A stretch of DNA of 5,314 bases from an uncultured Bacteroidota bacterium (GTDB lineage Bacteria > Bacteroidota > Bacteroidia > Chitinophagales > Saprospiraceae). Below are positions 1 through 4,965 of the stretch, piece after piece (within the stretch, counting starts at the first letter, position 1; every line of letters starts with the position of its first letter). Below the pieces are notes generated by a model, which made no database searches, was not told the DNA's origin, and saw only the letters and a program-made list of their open reading frames with translations. Where the stretch lies: the NCBI GenBank assembly GCA_937876435.1, contig CALEIL010000090.1, forward strand, positions 1 to 5,314, in the 5' to 3' direction. The position numbers were made by a program, and so were the translations under genes.

Positions 1-394
1 CGGGTGAAATTGCGCCGGGACAGTTGGGGCCGATCAGCCGTGCGCCATGTTCGGTGATGTACGGCTGCACGCGCGTCATGTCCAGAACCGGCACACCTTC
101 GGTGATGCAGATGACGAGCTCGATGCCCGCGGCTGCCGCCTCCATCATTGCGTCGGCGGCGAACATCGGCGGTACGTATATGACGCTCGTGTTCGCGCCG
201 GTGGCCTGCACCGCGGCCGCGACGGTGTTGAAGACCGGCACTCGGTCGTCGAACTTCTGTCCACCCTTACCGGGCGTGACACCGGCGACGACGTTGGTGC
301 CGTACTCGATCATCTGGCTGGCGTGAAATGTCCCTTCACTGCCGGTAAACCCCTGCACGATTATTTTTGAATCTTTGTTGACAAGTATTGACAT
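1..394 (-). CDS. sucD: Succinyl-CoA ligase (ADP/GDP-forming) alpha subunit, N-terminal 131 residues, cut by left edge
   Basis: The alpha subunit binds CoA and carries the phosphohistidine in the cytoplasmic TCA-cycle enzyme that interconverts succinyl-CoA and succinate with nucleotide formation. The frame is open from the ATG at 394 to the window edge, giving 131 residues of a protein normally near 290. Visible motifs are the Rossmann-type CoA loop GFTGSEGTFH (residues 15-24), TPGKGG (40-45), VIYVPP (71-76), ITEGVP (97-102) and GPNCPG with its conserved Cys (122-127). The active-site histidine lies in the missing part. The start is 5 nt after the divIC stop, so it is probably co-transcribed. 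There is no good Shine-Dalgarno, only an A-rich AAAAGAA. The composition is odd: codons 2-23 have GC3 about 41%, codons 24-131 about 82%, and the first 300 bases of the window are about 66% GC. Residues 46-52 (QKFDDRV) are one longer than the E. coli equivalent. The family assignment is firm; the integrity of the gene is uncertain. Confidence 0.93.
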   Translation of the reverse strand, partial: MSILVNKDSKIIVQGFTGSEGTFHASQMIEYGTNVVAGVTPGKGGQKFDDRVPVFNTVAAAVQATGANTSVIYVPPMFAADAMMEAAAAGIELVICITEGVPVLDMTRVQPYITEHGARLIGPNCPGAISP

Positions 395-399
395 GCGAT

Positions 400-711
400 T
401 TAATTCTTTTCGATGATGAAAACGTCCTCATCCATTTTTTTAAAATAATATTTCTCCCGGGCAAATTTTTCCAGATTGCTGTTCAAATCCTTTCGGGCTT
501 CCGTGACTACCTGAATCTGCTCCAGATAGTATTCCTTATTTCGTTCCAGTTCGTTGATCTCCTGACTGAGTTGAAACTGATTCGTTAGTTTGTTTTGATC
601 GAAGAACACCATCCACACCCCAAATGCCATCGAAGCTACGATATATTTGTTGAGAAAAATGGGTGGTATAGCGGATAAAAACCGGCCGTAACTGTTCCTG
701 ATTATTTTCAT
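400..711 (-). CDS. FtsB/DivIC-family septum formation initiator protein
   Basis: This is a small bitopic division protein of 103 residues. The short basic N-terminus (residues 1-21) is followed by one hydrophobic membrane segment (about 22-37, KYIVASMAFGVWMVFF). A polar, Glu/Gln/Leu-rich stretch with coiled-coil character (about 44-84) comes next, then a conserved-looking tail AREKYYFKKMDEDVFIIE (84-101). This layout and tail fit the DivIC/FtsB family, whose members pair with an FtsL-like partner in the divisome and link to FtsQ/DivIB. The N-terminus would be cytoplasmic and the coiled coil periplasmic. The length is normal for the family. The ATG at 711 is chosen because it leaves a normal short cytoplasmic segment before the membrane helix. 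It lies 76 nt after the eno stop and 5 nt before sucD. No Shine-Dalgarno is seen near the start. The family is confident; the exact orthologue name (divIC versus ftsB) is not. Confidence 0.88.
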   Translation of the reverse strand: MKIIRNSYGRFLSAIPPIFLNKYIVASMAFGVWMVFFDQNKLTNQFQLSQEINELERNKEYYLEQIQVVTEARKDLNSNLEKFAREKYYFKKMDEDVFIIEKN

Positions 712-769
712 GATATTGGTTTTTGGTGGTGCTTATTTGCCCTAAGACGCACGTTGTTAAAAAACTCCT

Positions 770-799
770 CCAATATAGAAAATATTTCTATCCGAGCAA
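770..799 (-). promoter_or_regulatory. Weak candidate promoter for divIC-sucD
   Basis: On the minus strand TTG (799-797) is followed by 19 nt and then TATATTGG (777-770). This differs at one position from the Bacteroidota -7 element TAnnTTTG, at an allowed spacing. It overlaps the end of eno. It could give divIC-sucD expression apart from carA-eno, but a one-mismatch hit in A/T-rich DNA is weak evidence. Confidence 0.2.
775..791. repeat. Perfect 7-bp inverted repeat around the eno stop codon
   Basis: ATAGAAA (775-781) and TTTCTAT (785-791) are perfect inverted copies separated by 3 bases. The eno stop codon (790-788) lies inside. As RNA the stem would be nearly all A-U and is not directly followed by a U run, so it is a poor terminator. 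It could be a protein-binding site or a chance A/T palindrome. Confidence 0.4.
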
Positions 800-2071
800 C
801 GCCTTACCCAAATAAATTCCGCTGCTATCCAATTGTTCTTCAATCCGTAACAATTGATTATATTTTGCAATACGATCTGAACGGGAGGCAGAGCCCGTTT
901 TGATCTGACCCGTATTCAAAGCTACAGCCAGGTCGGCTATCGTCACATCTTCGGTTTCACCGCTCCGATGGCTCATGACCGAGGTATAAGCGTTGATATT
1001 GGCCAGGCTGACCGCGTCAATGGTTTCTGTCAGCGTTCCAATCTGATTGACCTTAATCAGGATAGAATTGGCTGCCCCCGCGATGATTCCACGTTCGAGT
1101 CTGTCCACGTTGGTGACGAACAGATCATCCCCTACCAACTGAACCTTCTGCCCAATGGCGTCGGTCAGTTTGGTCCATCCCTCCCAGTCGTCTTCATCCA
1201 GCCCGTCTTCGATGGAGAAGATCGGATAATTGTTGACCCACTCTTTCCAGTATTCGATCATTTCATCGGAAGACAATTTCCGTCCATCTGACTGGGCGAA
1301 ATGATAGACCTTGTTGTCACGATCATAGAACTCCGAAGCAGCGGCATCCATCGCGATATAAAAATCATCTCCTGCCACATAACCCGCTTTCTCAATGGAC
1401 TGGAGCACGATCTCGATCGCTTCCTGATTGGATTTGATATTGGGTGCAAATCCTCCCTCGTCTCCTACGTTGGTCGAATAACCTTTGGACTGAAGAACCG
1501 ACTTGAGGTGATGGAATACCTCGGTCCCCATGCGGAGTCCATCACTGAAGGTATCTGCCCCGATCGGCATAATCATAAATTCCTGAAAATCGATGCTGTT
1601 GTCCGCGTGGGATCCTCCATTGAGAATATTCATCATGGGCACGGGCAGAATGTGCGCGTTGGCCCCACCTACATACCGGTACAAAGGCATACCAAATTCA
1701 TTGGCAGCGGCTTTGGCAGCGGCCAGAGAAACACCCAGGATAGCGTTGGCTCCCAACCGGGATTTATTGTGGGTGCCATCGAGTTCGATCATCAGATCAT
1801 CGAGATAACGCTGGTCACTGACTTCGGTACCGATCAAAGCTCTGGAGATTACGTCATTGACGTTGTCAACGGCATTGAGCACTCCTTTCCCCAGGAACCG
1901 GTCCTTGTCCTTGTCGCGAAGCTCGACCGCTTCGTACTTCCCGGTGGAGGCTCCAGAGGGGACTGCTGCCCTACCGGTAAAACCAGATTCCGTTACTATT
2001 TCAACCTCTACGGTTGGATTGCCACGGGAATCAAGGATTTCCCTGCCTTTAATTTCTATAATTGCGCTCAT
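788..2071 (-). CDS. eno: Enolase (phosphopyruvate hydratase)
   Basis: Enolase interconverts 2-phosphoglycerate and phosphoenolpyruvate in cytoplasmic glycolysis/gluconeogenesis and needs two Mg2+ ions. The 427-residue protein has the normal bacterial length and is complete. The N-terminal domain has the opening ILDSRGNPTVEVE (residues 12-24) and the mobile loop SGAST (39-43). The barrel has H155 in GGSHADN, E164, and E205 in GDEGGF as the proton donor. Metal ligands are D242, E288 and D315. The catalytic base is K340 in the family signature ILIKVNQIGTLTET (337-350), with HRS (368-370) and K391 binding substrate. These roles follow from the known family alignment. The ATG at 2071 overlaps the carA stop as ATGA, so translation is probably coupled to carA. 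The leader is A/T-rich without a Shine-Dalgarno. Nothing is missing or truncated. A long open frame on the opposite strand (1301-2113) is a shadow. Confidence 0.99.
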   Translation of the reverse strand: MSAIIEIKGREILDSRGNPTVEVEIVTESGFTGRAAVPSGASTGKYEAVELRDKDKDRFLGKGVLNAVDNVNDVISRALIGTEVSDQRYLDDLMIELDGTHNKSRLGANAILGVSLAAAKAAANEFGMPLYRYVGGANAHILPVPMMNILNGGSHADNSIDFQEFMIMPIGADTFSDGLRMGTEVFHHLKSVLQSKGYSTNVGDEGGFAPNIKSNQEAIEIVLQSIEKAGYVAGDDFYIAMDAAASEFYDRDNKVYHFAQSDGRKLSSDEMIEYWKEWVNNYPIFSIEDGLDEDDWEGWTKLTDAIGQKVQLVGDDLFVTNVDRLERGIIAGAANSILIKVNQIGTLTETIDAVSLANINAYTSVMSHRSGETEDVTIADLAVALNTGQIKTGSASRSDRIAKYNQLLRIEEQLDSSGIYLGKALLG

Positions 2072-3192
2072 GCTGTTATGTTTTTATATTTTTTGACTTC
2101 TGATATAAATTGATCAAACAGATAACGGGAATCGTGTGGTCCCGCGGACGCTTCCGGATGGTACTGGACCGAAAAGGCCGTTTGATCCTTGATCCGGATC
2201 CCTTCGATGGTTTGATCATTGAGGTTGCGGTGCGTAATCTCCACCTTATGCAGATTTTCTTCGATCGCTTCCGGACTTACGCCAAAACCATGATTTTGGG
2301 TAGTGATCTCTCCCAGTCCACTTACCTCGTTGAGAACCGGATGGTTGGCCCCCCGGTGCCCGTGGTGCATTTTATAGGTAGGTATTCCGGCGGCGAGCGC
2401 AAACAGTTGGTGACCAAGACAAATCCCAAATGCCGGCCGTTTATCATAGATGGCCTGCCGGGCCATTTCTATTCCGTAATCCATAGATGCCGGATCACCG
2501 GGACCATTGGAAATAAAGATACCGTCGGGGTTCCAATGGATCACGTCCTGGAACGTGGATGAAGCAGGAAAAACACGAATATAGGCTCCCCGGGATGCCA
2601 GGTTCTCCAGGATGCTATTTTTCACCCCATAATCTACTACGGCTATCCGGATTTCTGAATCTTCCATACCCACGTGATATTCATCGGAAATACCCACTTT
2701 GGACGCGAGTTCCAGTCCTTCCATGGAAGGCACTTCCAGAACGAGACGTTTCAGCTCTTCCACTTCTTTGATCTCCGAAGAAATGATGGCATTCATCGCG
2801 CCTTCTGTCCTGATCTTGCGCACCAGAGCACGGTTATCGATGTTGGAAATTCCGACCAGGTTATTTTGTTCAAAATAATTCTGTAAGGACTGATCCGCTT
2901 GTTTGCGGGAGAAATGTTCGCTGAAGTTCCGGCATACGAATCCTGCGATCTTAACGCCGTTGGATTCCTGCTCGATTTCCTTGCAACCATAATTGCCGAT
3001 ATGCACGTTGGTGCTGACCAGAATCTGTCCAAAATAAGAAGGATCCGTGAAGGTTTCCTGGTAACCCGTCATGCTCGTGTTGAAACAAATTTCACCCGTT
3101 GTGGTGCCTTTTGCTCCAATCGCATGACCGGTAAACACCGTTCCATCAGCTAATACAAGATAAGCTTTTTCCGGTGCGTTTTGGTCTGTCAT
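2068..3192 (-). CDS. carA: Carbamoyl-phosphate synthase small (glutaminase) subunit
   Basis: CarA hydrolyses glutamine and passes ammonia to the large subunit CarB, which makes carbamoyl phosphate for pyrimidine and arginine synthesis. The 374-residue protein is full length. The N-terminal CPSase domain (about 8-140) shows GEICFNTSMTGYQE (33-46), HIGNYG (64-69) and RALVRKIRTEGAMNAIIS (121-138). The class I glutamine amidotransferase domain (about 181-366) shows SNGPGDP (228-234), the nucleophile Cys258 in GICLGHQ and the partners His345 and Glu347 in YHPE. All three triad residues are present, so it should be active. No carB lies next to it in this window. The gene is the first of its transcription unit: a terminator and a Bacteroidota-type promoter precede it. 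Its stop overlaps the eno start (ATGA, 2071-2068). The ATG at 3192 gives an N-terminus of normal length. The leader has no Shine-Dalgarno, and a two-codon ORF ends one base before the start. Confidence 0.98.
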   Translation of the reverse strand: MTDQNAPEKAYLVLADGTVFTGHAIGAKGTTTGEICFNTSMTGYQETFTDPSYFGQILVSTNVHIGNYGCKEIEQESNGVKIAGFVCRNFSEHFSRKQADQSLQNYFEQNNLVGISNIDNRALVRKIRTEGAMNAIISSEIKEVEELKRLVLEVPSMEGLELASKVGISDEYHVGMEDSEIRIAVVDYGVKNSILENLASRGAYIRVFPASSTFQDVIHWNPDGIFISNGPGDPASMDYGIEMARQAIYDKRPAFGICLGHQLFALAAGIPTYKMHHGHRGANHPVLNEVSGLGEITTQNHGFGVSPEAIEENLHKVEITHRNLNDQTIEGIRIKDQTAFSVQYHPEASAGPHDSRYLFDQFISEVKKYKNITA

Positions 3193-3215
3193 ATTAACTC
3201 ATTTTTGGATCGCTG

Positions 3216-3248
3216 CAAATATACCTGAAACATTTGGTTTTAACCAAA
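3216..3248 (-). promoter_or_regulatory. Bacteroidota-type promoter of the carA-eno unit
   Basis: On the minus strand a TTTG (-33 element, 3248-3245) is followed after 21 nt by TATATTTG (3223-3216), an exact match to the TAnnTTTG -7 consensus of the Bacteroidota primary sigma factor. The spacing is within the reported range. It sits just behind the rplQ terminator. The predicted transcript start is near 3208-3211, leaving a leader of about 16-20 nt before carA. Confidence 0.75.
3233..3248. promoter_or_regulatory. Operator-like palindrome overlapping the carA -33 element
   Basis: TTTGGTT (3233-3239) and AACCAAA (3242-3248) are perfect 7-bp inverted arms with a 2-bp centre. One arm contains the whole -33 TTTG of the carA promoter, and the other lies in the spacer. 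Being upstream of the predicted transcript start, it would act as DNA, for example as the site of a dimeric regulator. No regulator is known from the sequence. Confidence 0.45.
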
Positions 3249-3265
3249 ACGAGTCGGTCATAAGC

Positions 3266-3295
3266 AAAAAAAAAGCCGGTAAAAACCGACTTTTT
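3266..3295 (-). terminator. Rho-independent terminator of the rpsD-rpoA-rplQ operon
   Basis: On the minus strand AAAAAGTCGG (3295-3286) pairs with CCGGCTTTTT (3279-3270) across a 6-nt loop TTTTTA. This gives a 10-bp stem with one G-U pair. Together with the last stem bases, a run of nine T follows the GC core (3274-3266). It starts 7 nt after the rplQ stop. Stem, loop and U tract are all textbook. Confidence 0.93.
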
Positions 3296-3302
3296 AAAAT
3301 TA

Positions 3303-3803
3303 TTATTCTTCCTCCCCGGAGGATGAGGCTGCGGTGGCGACCGCTGCTCCGGCGACCGCTTTCTGGCCACTTCCTCCACGAGAACGACGGCTTCTTCGGG
3401 TCTTCTTTTGGCCCGGAATATTCCCATCGTTGGGATTGTATGTTTCGTTGAAATCCACAAATTCGATCATCGCCATTTGGGCTCCGTCACCTTTCCGATA
3501 TCCCATTCGGATGATCCGCAGGTACCCACCCGGTCTGTCTCCAATAGCCACCAGAATCGGACCAAACATTTCTTTCACGGCTTCCTTGTCCTGCAGGTAA
3601 TCGAAAATAACCCGTCGGGCGTGCATATTGTTTGCGCGCGTCTTGGTCACCAGAGGCTCCAGAAATGGTCTGAGTGCCTTGGCTTTGGCCAGCGTCGTGG
3701 TGATCCTTTTGTGTTTGATCAGGGCTACAGACATATTCTGCAAAGTAGCCTTCCTGTGAGAGGAAGTCCGGCCCATCTTTTTAAGTTTGTTGGCGTGTCG
3801 CAT
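3303..3803 (-). CDS. rplQ: 50S ribosomal protein L17 with a Bacteroidota-type C-terminal extension
   Basis: L17 is a structural protein of the large ribosomal subunit near the peptide exit region. The 166-residue product opens with MRHANKLKKMGRTSSHRKA, the family's diagnostic start, and continues with KRITTTLAKAKALRPFLEPL (32-51) and GDRPGGYLRIIRMGYRKGD (88-106). The core ends near residue 122. The remaining 40 or so residues are an extension, first basic (KKTRRSRRSRGG, 133-144), then Ala-rich, ending in GEEE. Minimal bacterial L17 is about 115-125 residues; longer low-complexity tails are usual in Bacteroidota. The ATG at 3803 is fixed by the conserved N-terminus. It is the last gene of the ribosomal protein/alpha operon, 82 nt after rpoA and directly followed by a terminator. 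Confidence 0.98.
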   Translation of the reverse strand: MRHANKLKKMGRTSSHRKATLQNMSVALIKHKRITTTLAKAKALRPFLEPLVTKTRANNMHARRVIFDYLQDKEAVKEMFGPILVAIGDRPGGYLRIIRMGYRKGDGAQMAMIEFVDFNETYNPNDGNIPGQKKTRRSRRSRGGSGQKAVAGAAVATAASSSGEEE

Positions 3804-3839
3804 TTTGTGTTACTGATTTTAAATTTACTTCGCAGCACC

Positions 3840-3855
3840 AGAGGTCATAGCCTCT
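3840..3855 (-). other. Small RNA hairpin in the rpoA-rplQ gap
   Basis: In the minus-strand transcript AGAGG (3855-3851) can pair with CCTCT (3844-3840) across the 6-nt loop CTATGA. The loop holds an ATG (3848-3846) that opens a 7-codon frame ending at 3825. A 5-bp stem is modest and could be chance. The gap (3804-3885) holds nothing else that I recognise. Confidence 0.3.
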
Positions 3856-3885
3856 ACAGTTACTGCAATATTAATGGTTAGTGAT

Positions 3886-4884
3886 TTATTCTTCGTCGAG
3901 CTTGTACGGAGCCAGGTCCATGCCAAATTCAAGATCTTTTGCATCCAGGAGCTCCTCGATTTCCACCATAGACTTTTTACCAAAGTTCCTGAACTTCATC
4001 AGTTCGTGTTCTTCGTACTGGACGAGTTCTCCCAGCGTATTGATTTTGGCAGCCTTCAGACAGTTGTAAGCCCTCACGGACAAATCAAGATCTTCCAAAG
4101 CTGTTTTCAACAGTTTGCGCATGTGCAGGATGTGCTCATCGACGATGTCGTCTTCTGACTGAGAATCTGCTTCAAAGGTGATGTTGTCATCGGTGATCAG
4201 CAACAAGTGCTGGATCAATATCTTAGCCGCTTCCTTAATGGCATCTTCGGGATGAATGGTTCCATCGGTCTGGATTGAAATATTCAGTTTTTCGTAATCC
4301 GTACGCTGGCCAACCCTGGTATTCTCGATGCTGTAATGAACGTTTTTGATGGGAGTATAGATCGCATCCACCGGGATAATTCCGATAGTGCTGTCCTCCG
4401 GCAAATTTTCGTCTGCCTGCACGTATCCCCGCCCTTTGGTCACGGTAAATTCCATCTCCAGATTGACAGAAGGATCCATGGTACAAATCAGCAGATCGGG
4501 ATTGGTGACGCTAAATACGTTGGTATGATCTTCGATATCCCCTGCCCGGAATTCTTCTTTGCCTTTCAGAGTCAGATAGATTTTTTCTTCCTCCAGATCC
4601 GGATCTTCCAGTTTGTTCTTGAGCCTGATTTGCTTGATATTCAGAACGATTTCTATTACATCTTCCACGACCCCTTTGATGGTACTGAACTCGTGGTCCA
4701 CACCAGCAATCCGGATCGAAGAAATCGCATAACCTTCCAATGAGGAAAGCAAAACCCTGCGCAGACTATTCCCGATAGTCTGACCAAAGCCAGGCTCCAA
4801 AGGTTTGAATTCAAATTGTCCATCAAATTCATCGGCTTTCTGAAGTATAATCTTATCTGGTTTCTGAAAATTAAGCAGGCTCAT
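3886..4884 (-). CDS. rpoA: DNA-directed RNA polymerase subunit alpha
   Basis: Alpha dimerises to start RNA polymerase assembly, and its C-terminal domain binds promoter DNA and regulators. The 332-residue protein is complete. The N-terminal domain (about 1-235) contains FEFKPLEPGFGQTIGNSLRR (24-43), VLLSSLEG (44-51) and VDHEFSTIKGVVEDV (62-76). An acidic linker follows (about 239-250). The C-terminal domain (about 256-318) has LSVRAYNCLKAAKI (268-281) and FGKKSMVEIEELL (301-313). R271, N274 and K277 match the DNA-contacting residues known in E. coli alpha, so UP-element contacts may be kept. I chose the ATG at 4884 because MSLLNFQKPDK matches the normal family start. An in-frame ATG at 4932 would add 16 residues that are unlike the family and would overlap the hairpin at 4920-4945. 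The start has no Shine-Dalgarno. It lies between rpsD and rplQ as usual. Confidence 0.98.
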   Translation of the reverse strand: MSLLNFQKPDKIILQKADEFDGQFEFKPLEPGFGQTIGNSLRRVLLSSLEGYAISSIRIAGVDHEFSTIKGVVEDVIEIVLNIKQIRLKNKLEDPDLEEEKIYLTLKGKEEFRAGDIEDHTNVFSVTNPDLLICTMDPSVNLEMEFTVTKGRGYVQADENLPEDSTIGIIPVDAIYTPIKNVHYSIENTRVGQRTDYEKLNISIQTDGTIHPEDAIKEAAKILIQHLLLITDDNITFEADSQSEDDIVDEHILHMRKLLKTALEDLDLSVRAYNCLKAAKINTLGELVQYEEHELMKFRNFGKKSMVEIEELLDAKDLEFGMDLAPYKLDEE

Positions 4885-4919
4885 ATACGATATTTTTAAT
4901 GTTACTATATAACGACCAA

Positions 4920-4945
4920 AGGCAAAGACCAACTAGCCTTTGCCC
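4920..4945 (-). other. Stable RNA hairpin between rpsD and rpoA
   Basis: In the minus-strand transcript GGGCAAAGGCT (4945-4935) pairs with GGTCTTTGCCT (4930-4920) around an AGTT loop. The stem is 11 bp with three G-U pairs and a perfect 7-bp core (GGCAAAG/CTTTGCC). It begins 20 nt after the rpsD stop and ends 35 nt before rpoA. It lacks a following U tract (TTGG then mixed bases), so it is more likely an attenuator, processing or stability element, or a translation-control structure, than a strong terminator. Confidence 0.5.
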
Positions 4946-4965
4946 ATGTGCGGTTTGTGCAATTC

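Noticed and set aside
24..370. Two overlapping plus-strand open frames of about 100 codons at the left end
   Set aside because: The minus strand encodes a clear SucD here; high GC removes stop codons in the other frames, so these are shadows.
713..776. ATATTGG / CCAATAT inverted repeat bracketing most of the eno-divIC gap
   Set aside because: A 7-bp, mostly A/T match separated by 50 nt is likely by chance; no further pairing supports it.
1301..2113. A 270-codon open frame on the plus strand opposite enolase
   Set aside because: It is antisense to a fully conserved eno, shows no recognisable domain or membrane pattern, and is explained by eno's codon usage.
3194..3460. An 88-codon minus-strand frame overlapping the end of rplQ and running through the terminator
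   Set aside because: It is in another frame of rplQ, passes through the terminator hairpin and has a low-complexity composition derived from the L17 tail.
4885..4932. A 16-residue N-terminal extension of RpoA from the ATG at 4932
   Set aside because: The extra residues do not resemble the family N-terminus, while MSLLNFQKPDK at 4884 does. The upstream ATG also lies inside a stable hairpin.
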